The notes under the pieces were generated by a model that saw nothing but the letters and a program-made list of their open reading frames with translations, ran no database searches and had not been told where the DNA came from. 29,067 nucleotides of DNA, taken from assembly GCA_002332795.1 (NCBI GenBank), contig DDBP01000029.1, forward strand, positions 1 through 29,067, in the 5' to 3' direction. Each line of letters starts with the position of its first letter. Within the stretch, counting starts at the first letter, position 1. The position numbers were made by a program, and so were the translations under genes. This DNA comes from Anaerolineales bacterium UBA2029 (GTDB lineage: Bacteria; Chloroflexota; Anaerolineae; Aggregatilineales; Aggregatilineaceae). This document shows, piece by piece, positions 6,774 through 14,039 of the stretch.

Positions 6774-7780
6774 GCCTCTTTCTCCTCTGCGCTCGCCTCC
6801 GCCGACTGCTTCGGAGACTGATCGCCGCGCAGCCGTTCCAGATACGCCGCTTCCAGGTCCACCTGGGCATGGTTGGCCAGCGCCAGCAGGCAGGCGAACA
6901 CCCCGGCCAGCCTGTCGCGCAGCGGCGGGAGCATCCGGTCGCCTTCGTCAGAGCGCGTCGCCTGCCAGTGCTCTGCCAGCGTCTCCGCCAGAGCGCCGAT
7001 CTCGCGCTGCAGACGCAGAAAGTTCAGGAACGGATCGCCAGGCGCCCCCTCTTGCTGGCGCAGATGCAGTTGGAAGTCGCCCAGCCGCCGCGCGCTCTGG
7101 TCGGGTGCGACGGCCTCGCCCGCGGGCGGGGCAACTCCCGCGACTTCCAGACCCGGCAGGGCGGGTTGACGCGGCCCGGCCCCCAAAGCCCCACGAATGC
7201 GGCTGAAGATTTCGGCGCGGTCTTCAGCATTGCGCACGAAGTCAATGTTGTTGGTGTCTATCGTGAGCACCGGCGCGGCCTGATAGGCCCCGAAGAAGCG
7301 CTCGTAGGCCAGGCGCAGGCTGTCAATATAGGCCGGGTCCATGTTGCGCTCGTAGGGCCGGTCGCGCGCGGTGATACGGCTCATCAGGGTATCCGTGTCC
7401 GCCTTCAGGAAGACCACCAGGTCGGGCCGCAGGACGTTCTCGGCCAGCGCCTCCTGCACGCTGTAGTACGTCCTCAGTTCGTCGCCAGCCAGGTTGACCT
7501 CGGCGAACAGGCGATCTTTGTCGAACATGTAGTCGCTGATCAGGGGGCGCGCCATGTTCTTGAGCTGACGCTGTTGGTGATAACGGCTGAGCAGAAAGAA
7601 AATTTGCGTCTGGAAGGCGTAGCGGGCGCGATCCTGGTAGAAACTGCTGAGGAAGGGGTTCTCCTCGAAGACTTCCAACACCAGTTGGCCGCCAAGTTCT
7701 TTGTGCAACATGCGCGCCAGCGTAGTCTTGCCTACGCCGATCACGCCCTCGATGGCCACATAGGCTTGCACAGCGCTCAT
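6770..7780 (-). CDS. Deoxyguanosine kinase-like protein with C-terminal MazG-like domain
   Basis: This protein has about 336 residues, against roughly 210-220 for the kinase family alone. Residues 1-205 form a deoxynucleoside kinase: P-loop EGVIGVGKTT at 11-20, ENPFLSSFY at 40-48, SDYMFDKDRLFA at 82-93 (the Dgk-type version of the D-R-S region) and lid RDRPYERN at 139-146. After a Pro-rich linker, residues 235-318 look like an all-alpha MazG-type NTP pyrophosphatase (LQREIGALAETLAEHW, then LRDRLAGVFACLLALANH and VDLEAAYLERL). Most metal-binding acids of that fold appear replaced (R259, A263, R290, G293), so it may be non-catalytic. The frame stays open to 8029, but a -10 box at 7857-7862 rules out those starts. 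ATG 7780 follows AGGGA and gives a normal kinase N-terminus; ATG 7792 is the alternative. Confidence 0.85.
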   Translation of the reverse strand: MSAVQAYVAIEGVIGVGKTTLARMLHKELGGQLVLEVFEENPFLSSFYQDRARYAFQTQIFFLLSRYHQQRQLKNMARPLISDYMFDKDRLFAEVNLAGDELRTYYSVQEALAENVLRPDLVVFLKADTDTLMSRITARDRPYERNMDPAYIDSLRLAYERFFGAYQAAPVLTIDTNNIDFVRNAEDRAEIFSRIRGALGAGPRQPALPGLEVAGVAPPAGEAVAPDQSARRLGDFQLHLRQQEGAPGDPFLNFLRLQREIGALAETLAEHWQATRSDEGDRMLPPLRDRLAGVFACLLALANHAQVDLEAAYLERLRGDQSPKQSAEASAEEKEA

Positions 7781-7856
7781 TTCCCTGTCCATTACGTGGG
7801 TGCAAGACGAAGTTCCAGAGGGAGCGAAGTCCTTCGCGCAGCCCTCGCCATGCCTC

Positions 7857-7862
7857 AGTATA
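7857..7862 (-). promoter_or_regulatory. Likely -10 box of the deoxynucleoside kinase operon
   Basis: TATACT on the minus strand would start transcription near 7850 and leave a leader of about 70 nt. The leader contains the hairpin GCGAAG-GA-CTTCGC (7824-7837). A TTGGAC lies 19 nt upstream, a wide spacing. Confidence 0.4.
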
Positions 7863-7952
7863 CGCCCCCGCCCCCTGACTTGTCCAAAATCGCCCCTGGT
7901 CAGGCTCCTGGCCCTCGCCCGGCATCGGGCAGGCGAAGTGCTCTTCTGGCAC

Positions 7953-7981
7953 CTGACGAAGTGCGCCAACCAGGATATGAT
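7953..7981 (+). promoter_or_regulatory. Promoter of the 96-residue protein gene
   Basis: CTGACG (7953-7958), a 17-nt spacer and TATGAT (7976-7981) match a sigma-70-type promoter in four of six and five of six positions. The start would be near 7988, with AGGAG and the ATG at 8010 shortly after. Confidence 0.45.
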
Positions 7982-8009
7982 CAGCCGACCATCTACCAGG
8001 AGCCTGCCC

Positions 8010-8300
8010 ATGAAATTCACCGGCACCATCTTGCGCGTTCAGCGCAGCCGTTCAGCAGTGACGCTGATCATCGAGACGCCGATGGGTCTGCGCGGCGTCG
8101 AACTGGATCGCGAGCTATGGACGCAGATTCTGACCGACTTCGCGCAGCCCGCCGACGCCACGCTCGCCGGCTGGAAGGTCGAATACGATCCGGCGCACGG
8201 CGATCTGGACATCATCGCTCCAGCCGGTCACGAAGCCGAAAGCCTGGACAGGCAGAGCGAACCAGACCAGCCAGACACCCGCAGGGAAGCCGATCGTTGA
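8010..8300 (+). CDS. Small protein of unknown function (96 residues)
   Basis: I do not recognise this family. The ATG at 8010 has AGGAG 8 nt upstream and a promoter-like pair at 7953-7981; the open frame extends to 7800, but that part lies in promoter DNA and is probably not translated. Residues 1-70 look like a compact beta-rich domain (alternating hydrophobic strands around GTILRVQ, VTLIIET, GVELDR, GWKVEY, LDIIAPA). The last 25 residues are charged and polar and probably disordered. There is no signal peptide, membrane segment or Cys. It reads in the same direction as the penicillin-binding protein gene 67 nt downstream, but that gene has its own -10 box. Confidence 0.7.
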   Translation: MKFTGTILRVQRSRSAVTLIIETPMGLRGVELDRELWTQILTDFAQPADATLAGWKVEYDPAHGDLDIIAPAGHEAESLDRQSEPDQPDTRREADR

Positions 8301-8328
8301 CCGTCGGCCCGTTGCCGGGCAGACAGAG

Positions 8329-8334
8329 TAAAAT
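8329..8334 (+). promoter_or_regulatory. Likely -10 box of the penicillin-binding protein gene
   Basis: TAAAATGG lies 33 nt before the ATG at 8368, giving a start near 8341. A small hairpin GCCCG-TTGC-CGGGC (8307-8320) lies just upstream where a -35 box would be expected; no good -35 is seen. Confidence 0.4.
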
Positions 8335-8367
8335 GGACACAGCCCTATACGGAGAAAAGGTGCTCCC

Positions 8368-10905
8368 ATGTCCGCTCTGCCCGCCCGTGTCTGGTATGCC
8401 TGGCGAGGTCGTCGCCGCCGGACGAAGATCGCCCTGCTGGCCCTGATCGCGCTGTTCGGCGCGGGTGCGGCCCTCTATGCCTGGGTCTTCGCCGGATTGC
8501 CCGACGTAGATGAGATCAACGCCCGGCTGGCTCTGCCCAGCACGCGCATCCTCGACCGGCAGGGGCGGCTGCTCTATCAAATCGCCGATCCGCAGACCGG
8601 CATCAATCAGCAGGTGAGCCGTGCCGACGTCCCCGATTGCCTGATCCAGGCCACCCTCGCCACCGAGGACGCCAACTTCTACCAGCACCCCGGCGTAGAC
8701 TGGCAGGGCATTGCCCGCGCCGTGTGGATCAACCTGCGCGGCGGCGAAGTGGTGGCGGGCGGCAGCACCATCACGCAGCAGGTGGCCCGCAATCTGTTGC
8801 TCGACCCGCAACAGCGCGCCGAACGCACCCTGCGCCGCAAGCTGCGCGAAAGCGTGCTGGCCCTGCAACTGACGCGGCGCTACTCCCGCGACGACATCCT
8901 GATGCTGTACCTCAACCAGACCTACTACGGCAACCTGGCCTATGGGGTGGGAGCAGCCGCGCGTGCCTACTTTGGCAAAGAGGTCGAGGAATTGACGCTG
9001 GCCGAGTGCGCCATGCTGGCCGGGTTGCCCCAGGCCCCGGCCCTGTACGATCCGCTCACCGATCCGGCGGCGGCCAAAGCCCGACAGCGCGTGGTGCTCG
9101 ATCTGATGGTGCGGCACGGCTTCCTCACGCAGGACGAAGCCGATCGCGCCTATGCCGAACCGTTGCAGTTCGCCGCCACGCCCTTCCCTATCGAAGCGCC
9201 GCATTTCGTCACTGCCGTGTGGACGCAGCTTCAGCGCGACTTTCCCGATCAGTTGCGCGAAGGCGGGCTGGAAGTCATCACCACGCTCGACCTGAGCTGG
9301 CAACACGCCGCCGAAGAAGCCGCCCGCCGTCACCTGGCGCGGCTCAACAACCCGCCGTCTGGAGAGCCGCCGCACAATGCCCACAACGCCGCCCTGGTCG
9401 CCCTCGATCCCTACACCGGGCAGGTACTGGCCATGCTGGGCAGCCCGGACTATTTCGACGAGCGCATTGATGGAGCCGTCAACGCGGCGCTGGCCCCGCG
9501 TCAACCCGGCTCGGCGCTCAAACCATTCACCTATGCCGCCGCCTTCGACCCGCAACGCCCCGATCCCTGGACGCCCGCCACCATGATCCTGGACGTGCGC
9601 ACACCGTTCGTCACGCGCCGTCTGGAAAGCTATACGCCGGCCAATTTCGGGCTGGTCGAACACGGGCCGGTGCTGGTCCGCGAGGCGCTGGCTTCGTCCT
9701 ACAATATCCCGGCGGTAGTGGCCCTGGAGCACATCGGCGTAGATACGCTGATCCACCTGCTGACCAGCCTGGGCATCAGCACGCTGTCCGACCCCAATCG
9801 CTACGATCTGTCGCTGACGCTGGGCGGCGGTGAAGTGCGTCTGCTGGAACTGACCGCTGCCTACGCTGCGCTCGCCAATGGCGGCTACCGCGTGACACCC
9901 TCGCTGATCCTGGAAGTGCGCGACCGGGCAGGCCACCTACTCTACCAGTGGCAGCCTCCGGCGTGGGATACGCCAGTGATCGATCCGCGCGTGGCCTTTC
10001 TCATCACCGACATCCTCAGCGACAACGAAGCTCGTATTCCTTCGTTCGGCCCGGCCAGCCCGCTGAACATCGGACGCCCCGCCGCCGCCAAGACCGGCAC
10101 GACCACCGACTTCCGCGACAACTGGACGATCGGCTACACGCCCAATCTGGTAGTCGGCGTGTGGGTGGGCAACGCTGACAACACCCCCATGGTGGAGGTC
10201 AGCGGGATCAGCGGGGCTGGGCCAATCTGGCACGAGTTCATGCGCCAGGTGTTGCGGGGTCAACCAGAACTGACGTTCCCTGTACCTGCTGGACTGGTGC
10301 GGGCAGAAGTGTGCGCTACATCGGGCCTGCTGCCCACGCCCTATTGCCCGCGCACGCGCTGGGAATGGTTCATCGAGGGCACTGTCCCTACCCGCCCCGA
10401 TACTCTATATCAGCCCTTCGTCATTGATCGCCGCACCGGCCTGCTGGCCGACACCAGCACTCCGCCCGAAGATCGCGAGGAGCGCGTCTATCTGGTGCTG
10501 CCGGCGGAAGCGCGCGAGTGGGCGCTGCGCCAGGGTATCCCACAGCCCCCCCTCGACGCGCATCTGGTCGGCACGGCTCAGGACGAAGCGCGTCTGCTCT
10601 CGCCCGACCCGTACACGGTGTTTCGTCTCACCCCCCTGCTGCCGGTCGAAGCGCAGCAGATCCGTCTGCGCGTTGCCGTGCCAGCGGACACGACGCAGGT
10701 CACCTACTGGCTGGACGATGCACCGTTGATTACAGTCGAGCAAGCCCCCTTCGACCATTGGTGGACGTTGCAACCGGGCGAACACAGCCTGTACGCCGTC
10801 ATCACCCGCAGCGATGGCACGACGTTGAGCACCAACACCGTGCCCTTCCGTGTGACAGAGTGGCAGTCGCTGGACGAACGGCCTGCGTCCGGCGTGCCTG
10901 GCTGA
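8368..10905 (+). CDS. Class A penicillin-binding protein, PBP1C-like
   Basis: This 845-residue bifunctional enzyme polymerises glycan strands and cross-links stem peptides outside the membrane. A basic N-tail and one membrane helix (about 20-42) anchor it. The GT51 transglycosylase domain has E100 in TEDANFYQHPG, GGSTITQQVARN near 131 and KLRE further on. The transpeptidase domain has S382-A-L-K385 (active-site Ser), S444-Y-N446 and K575-T-G. After residue 745 a beta-sandwich domain (VTYWLDDAP to FRVTEW) resembles the C-terminal domain of PBP1C proteins, which supports that subtype. AAGG lies about 9 nt before the ATG. The alpha-2-macroglobulin partner often linked to PBP1C is not in this window. 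Confidence 0.92.
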   Translation: MSALPARVWYAWRGRRRRTKIALLALIALFGAGAALYAWVFAGLPDVDEINARLALPSTRILDRQGRLLYQIADPQTGINQQVSRADVPDCLIQATLATEDANFYQHPGVDWQGIARAVWINLRGGEVVAGGSTITQQVARNLLLDPQQRAERTLRRKLRESVLALQLTRRYSRDDILMLYLNQTYYGNLAYGVGAAARAYFGKEVEELTLAECAMLAGLPQAPALYDPLTDPAAAKARQRVVLDLMVRHGFLTQDEADRAYAEPLQFAATPFPIEAPHFVTAVWTQLQRDFPDQLREGGLEVITTLDLSWQHAAEEAARRHLARLNNPPSGEPPHNAHNAALVALDPYTGQVLAMLGSPDYFDERIDGAVNAALAPRQPGSALKPFTYAAAFDPQRPDPWTPATMILDVRTPFVTRRLESYTPANFGLVEHGPVLVREALASSYNIPAVVALEHIGVDTLIHLLTSLGISTLSDPNRYDLSLTLGGGEVRLLELTAAYAALANGGYRVTPSLILEVRDRAGHLLYQWQPPAWDTPVIDPRVAFLITDILSDNEARIPSFGPASPLNIGRPAAAKTGTTTDFRDNWTIGYTPNLVVGVWVGNADNTPMVEVSGISGAGPIWHEFMRQVLRGQPELTFPVPAGLVRAEVCATSGLLPTPYCPRTRWEWFIEGTVPTRPDTLYQPFVIDRRTGLLADTSTPPEDREERVYLVLPAEAREWALRQGIPQPPLDAHLVGTAQDEARLLSPDPYTVFRLTPLLPVEAQQIRLRVAVPADTTQVTYWLDDAPLITVEQAPFDHWWTLQPGEHSLYAVITRSDGTTLSTNTVPFRVTEWQSLDERPASGVPG

Positions 10906-10929
10906 CCAGTTTCGTCTGGCAGGGGAATT

Positions 10930-11763
10930 TCAGGGCGCTGTTGAGGAGGCCAGCAGGCGCGCGCGTGCAGCCCGCAGAGCATCGCGGGTGCGCACCGTCT
11001 CCGTGCTAATGCTGATCGGCATCATGCCATGCCAGCCGAAGGTCGTCATATACTCGACCGTCAGCGCACCGCGATAGCCCGCGTTGAACAGGTCTTGCAG
11101 CAGGCGAGTGATGTCTATGGTTCCCTCGTTATGAGGAGTCTGCAGGGCACCGCGTCGCGCCTGCCGGATGTGCACATGCGCCACGTGATCCAGCAGGGGC
11201 GCGACCTCGCGGCTGACAATGCCCTGGTAGACGAAATGAGCGTAGTCCAGTGTGACGCTCAACCCTGGCACGGCTTCCAGCAACAGCAGCGCCTGTTCGG
11301 GGCGCTGCGCCACTGAGTCCATATGCGGCTCAAACGAGATGCGCAGATCGGTATCTTCTGCCGCCCCCAACATGCGCAGCAAAGCCGGAATGGCGCGGGC
11401 CAGGCTGTGATCCGGCCCGTCCTGGTGCACCAGGCCCGGTGACACTGTGATTCCCGGCGTCCCCAGCGCCACTGCAAAGGGGATCAACCGCTCGAACAGG
11501 GTGAGCTGAGCTTCGCGCTGCGCCGGATCGGGCGCATTGGTGTAGGGAAGCATCAGGTACAGATCGGTGATGGTCAGATCGAAGCGTTGCAGCAGGTGCA
11601 GAATCGTGGCGGCTTCGGCTTCCGGGTAGGCAGCGGCGCGGTTGATATCGAGGTGCGGTCCCGATCCCAGGTCAATGCAGCGAAACCCCAGCCGCGCAAT
11701 CGTTCCCACCGCCTCTTCGAGCGGCAGATCGTTGTAGGCCCACGCATGGCAGGCTATGCGCAT
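10930..11763 (-). CDS. Sugar phosphate isomerase/epimerase family protein (xylose isomerase-like TIM barrel)
   Basis: This protein of about 277 residues belongs to the AP-endonuclease-2/xylose-isomerase-like TIM barrels, which isomerise or epimerise sugars and related polyols. The likely metal ligands are visible in order: Glu in ISFEPHMDS, Asp in TLDYAHF, His in HVHIRQ and Glu in LTVEYM near the C-terminus. Substrate cannot be assigned. The frame is open to 11814, but a TATAAT at 11813-11818 places transcription start near 11806, so the upstream ATG cannot be used. ATG 11763 gives the normal first strand MRIACHAW; GTG 11772 is a lesser option. It converges on the penicillin-binding protein gene with a 24-nt gap and no clear terminator. 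Confidence 0.83.
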   Translation of the reverse strand: MRIACHAWAYNDLPLEEAVGTIARLGFRCIDLGSGPHLDINRAAAYPEAEAATILHLLQRFDLTITDLYLMLPYTNAPDPAQREAQLTLFERLIPFAVALGTPGITVSPGLVHQDGPDHSLARAIPALLRMLGAAEDTDLRISFEPHMDSVAQRPEQALLLLEAVPGLSVTLDYAHFVYQGIVSREVAPLLDHVAHVHIRQARRGALQTPHNEGTIDITRLLQDLFNAGYRGALTVEYMTTFGWHGMMPISISTETVRTRDALRAARARLLASSTAP

Positions 11764-11812
11764 CGTGATCACGCCCTGACCTCCCCAGGCGCACCGCGGA
11801 CACACGCTCCCC

Positions 11813-11818
11813 ATTATA
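11813..11818 (-). promoter_or_regulatory. -10 box of the TIM-barrel isomerase gene
   Basis: TATAATGGGG on the minus strand, with start expected near 11806 and a 43-nt leader to ATG 11763. No convincing -35 is visible. The box decides the start codon, because the more upstream ATG (11814) lies inside it. Confidence 0.65.
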
Positions 11819-11897
11819 TGCGTGTCCTTCGCGCCGGGCTAACCGCCAGACGGTGCGCTTTTCACCCCGCACGCCGTGTTGGATGAGCGCTGTTTCC

Positions 11898-11906
11898 TGC
11901 TATAAT
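11898..11906 (+). promoter_or_regulatory. Extended -10 promoter of rsmG
   Basis: TGCTATAATGGCCC combines a TG extension (11898-11899) and a perfect TATAAT (11901-11906). TTGGAT lies 16 nt upstream (11879-11884) as a poor -35. The start would be near 11913, giving a leader of about 115 nt before rsmG. The same 14 bases recur on the minus strand at 2915-2928. Confidence 0.65.
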
Positions 11907-11950
11907 GGCCCCTGTTGCGACAGGCTCTTCGCTCATCAGGATAGGGGAGG

Positions 11951-12031
11951 ATGTTTGACCCATTTGTCATTCAGCCAGCCGCCACACCTGCCCGGCGTGC
12001 CCCGCACTCCCATAGCTCCAGCCCCCTATGA
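11951..12031 (+). other. Candidate leader ORF coupled to rsmG
   Basis: ATG at 11951 opens 26 codons whose TGA overlaps the rsmG ATG as ATGA (12028-12031). GGGGAGG lies directly before the ATG, closer than usual. A TTG at 11955 in another frame has better spacing and would run to 12056. Codon content does not prove translation. Confidence 0.25.
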
Positions 12032-12744
12032 GTATCGGCCTGCTAGTCCGCTGTAGCCGCGAACTTCTGGACCTGGAGCTTGGGCGCGACGTACAACGCG
12101 CGTTTGCTCTCTACGCCGAAGAACTCCTGGCCTGGAATGAGCGTATGAACCTGACGGCCATCACCGATCCTGAAGCGATCGCGATGCGCCACTTTCTGGA
12201 CTCGCTTTCGGTCAAGCTGGCAGTGTCCTTCAGCCCTGGGATGCGCGTCATTGACGTAGGTACCGGTGCGGGTTTCCCCGGCTTGCCCCTGCGCCTGGTG
12301 TTTCCTTCTATCGAGCTGACTCTGCTGGAAGCCACCACCAAGAAAACTCTCTTCCTGGAACATATCACCAAACGGTTGGGGCTGAGCAACGTGCGCATCC
12401 TCAATGCGCGCGCCGAAGAAGCCGGCCAGGACCCGACCACGCGCGAAAAGTTCGATCTGGCGGTCGCGCGGGCTGTCGCCCCGATGCCCGTGCTGGCCGA
12501 ATATCTGCTGCCCTTCTGCCGTGTAGGGGGGCGCTGCGTGGCGCTCAAAGGGGAACACGCCGCTGCCGAAGTGCAGACCGCCGAGAACGCCCTGCGTATC
12601 CTGGGCGGGCGGCTGATCAAGATCATCCCGGTTGAGTTACCCCTGGTGGTGGAGACTCACCATCTGGTGGTGATCGAAAAGGTCGCGGCGACACCGCCGC
12701 AGTATCCGCGTCGGCCTGGCATCCCTTCGAAACGTCCTTTGTGA
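12028..12744 (+). CDS. rsmG: 16S rRNA (guanine-527-N7)-methyltransferase RsmG
   Basis: This 238-residue enzyme methylates G527 of 16S rRNA using S-adenosylmethionine. Family hallmarks are LLAWNERMNLTAITDP near 30-45, the RHFLDSL motif, the SAM-binding glycine loop VIDVGTGAGFPGLPL near 74-88, LEATTKKTLFL, and the FDLAVARAVAPM segment near 148. The C-terminal tail after IEKV is short and basic. ATG 12028 is the first usable start because an in-frame TAG lies at 12013. No ribosome binding site precedes it, but it overlaps a short upstream ORF by ATGA, suggesting coupled translation. The usual partner gidA/mnmG is absent. The gene converges on recF with 4 nt between stop codons. Confidence 0.95.
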   Translation: MSIGLLVRCSRELLDLELGRDVQRAFALYAEELLAWNERMNLTAITDPEAIAMRHFLDSLSVKLAVSFSPGMRVIDVGTGAGFPGLPLRLVFPSIELTLLEATTKKTLFLEHITKRLGLSNVRILNARAEEAGQDPTTREKFDLAVARAVAPMPVLAEYLLPFCRVGGRCVALKGEHAAAEVQTAENALRILGGRLIKIIPVELPLVVETHHLVVIEKVAATPPQYPRRPGIPSKRPL

Positions 12745-12748
12745 GTGC

Positions 12749-13969
12749 TCAGGGTGTCGGCCTGGTGACGGCGACGATCTGCCCCTGATGCACGTGCCAG
12801 CGCACCGCCCGCCGCAGGAAGTTCTCCGTGAAGATGTCCGGCTCGGTCGTCGTCAGCAGCGCCTGCGAAACCTGCTCGATGCGCGCCAGCAGATAGGCGC
12901 GCCGGGTGCTGTCCAGTTCTGCCACCACTTCGTCCAGCAACAGGATCGGCCATTCACCCAGCGTGTCGCGCATCCACTGCAACTCGGCCAGCTTCAGCGC
13001 CAGGACGGCGGTGCGCGCCTGCCCACGCGAACCGTACAGCCCCAGGTCGCGCCCGTTGACCCGCAGGCGCAACTCGTCGCGCTGCGGCCCGCTGAGCGTC
13101 ATGCCGCGGGCGATCTCCTCCTGGCGCGTGCGCAGCAGTTGTTCAGCGTACTGCCGGGCGATTTCCTCTGCCCCGATCTCGCGGTTGAGATCAAGCCCTG
13201 GCACGTCGAAGGAAAGTTGCCCGGAATTGTTGGGCGTGGCCAGAAACCCCGGCTGATAGCGCAGTTCCAGGTCTTCCGCCCCGCCGGTCAGGTCAGCGTG
13301 AATGCGCCGTGCCCGGTATTCCAGGTCGCGCAACAGGCGTTGCCGCCCGGCCACGACAATCCCTGCCGACGAAGTGAGTTGCTCGTTCCAGTAATCCAGT
13401 TCGTCCGGGCGAGCTTCGCCCTCGGCGATGCGCTTGAGTAGCGCATTGCGCTGACCCAGCACCTTCTCGAACAGCGCCAACGCCTGGCAATACTGGCTGT
13501 CCGTCTGGCAGAGAGCTGTGTTCAGGTAGCGCCGCCGCTCGACGGGTGCTCCCTCGACCAGCACCAGGTCTTGCGGCAGAAACATGACGACGTTGATCTG
13601 CCCGATCAGGTCCATGACCCGCCGCGTCACGCCGTTGACGCGCACGTCTTTTTGCAGGCGCGTCCCGTTCAGGCCGTCCGGCACCTGCGTCAGCGTGATC
13701 TCGACGCGGTTGTACAGGCCACTGGCCAGCATCACCTGGGCGCTGATCCGCGCATAGGGCAGCACGTCCCGCTCGGCATCCCAGTTGATCAATTGCCGGT
13801 CGGTCGTAGTGTAAGGCGAATGCGCCGTCGCCAGATAGTAGATTGCTTCCAGCAGGCTGGTCTTGCCCTGGGCATTGGCTCCGTGGATCAAGACCGGCCC
13901 TTCTGGCAACGAGACTTCCAGCCGCGCATAGTTGCGGAAGTTGTAAAGGGAAAGATGCTCGATACGCAT
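12749..13969 (-). CDS. recF: DNA replication and repair protein RecF
   Basis: This 406-residue SMC-like ATPase works with RecO and RecR to load RecA at single-strand gaps and stalled forks. The N-terminal hallmark LSLYNFRNYARLEV precedes Walker A GANAQGKTS at 30-38. The signature SGPQRDELRL and Walker B region ILLLDEVVAELD lie in the C-terminal third. Length is slightly above the usual 360-380 residues. It is not next to dnaA, dnaN or gyrB here, unlike the common origin-proximal layout, so the window gives no sign of an origin. A TATACT at 14018-14023 could serve as its own promoter. Upstream, at a 70-nt distance, is the Cys-motif gene. Confidence 0.96.
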   Translation of the reverse strand: MRIEHLSLYNFRNYARLEVSLPEGPVLIHGANAQGKTSLLEAIYYLATAHSPYTTTDRQLINWDAERDVLPYARISAQVMLASGLYNRVEITLTQVPDGLNGTRLQKDVRVNGVTRRVMDLIGQINVVMFLPQDLVLVEGAPVERRRYLNTALCQTDSQYCQALALFEKVLGQRNALLKRIAEGEARPDELDYWNEQLTSSAGIVVAGRQRLLRDLEYRARRIHADLTGGAEDLELRYQPGFLATPNNSGQLSFDVPGLDLNREIGAEEIARQYAEQLLRTRQEEIARGMTLSGPQRDELRLRVNGRDLGLYGSRGQARTAVLALKLAELQWMRDTLGEWPILLLDEVVAELDSTRRAYLLARIEQVSQALLTTTEPDIFTENFLRRAVRWHVHQGQIVAVTRPTP

Positions 13970-14017
13970 GAATGGACAGTGGGCCTTCGTGCTTCAAGTG
14001 CGCCGATCGCCCTTCAA

Positions 14018-14023
14018 GTATAC
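14018..14023 (-). promoter_or_regulatory. Possible -10 box for recF
   Basis: TATACT on the minus strand, with start near 14011 and a leader of about 42 nt. Two ACTTGAAG copies lie in the leader (14011-14020 and 13992-13999 region). No ribosome binding site is obvious before the recF ATG. Confidence 0.35.
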
Positions 14024-14039
14024 CGCTGCGCAGCCTCGA

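Noticed and set aside
6569..8446. 625-codon plus-strand ORF across both kinase genes
   Set aside because: It spans two well-supported minus-strand genes and the promoter region, is very Arg/Pro/Gln-rich and has no recognisable domain.
8212..9936. 574-codon minus-strand ORF opposite the PBP1C-like gene
   Set aside because: The plus strand has all GT51 and transpeptidase motifs; the minus translation lacks motifs and starts inside the PBP coding region.
10906..10929. Short hairpin CCAG-TTTCGT-CTGG between the PBP and isomerase stops
   Set aside because: Four base pairs without a T-run is too weak to call a terminator on either strand.
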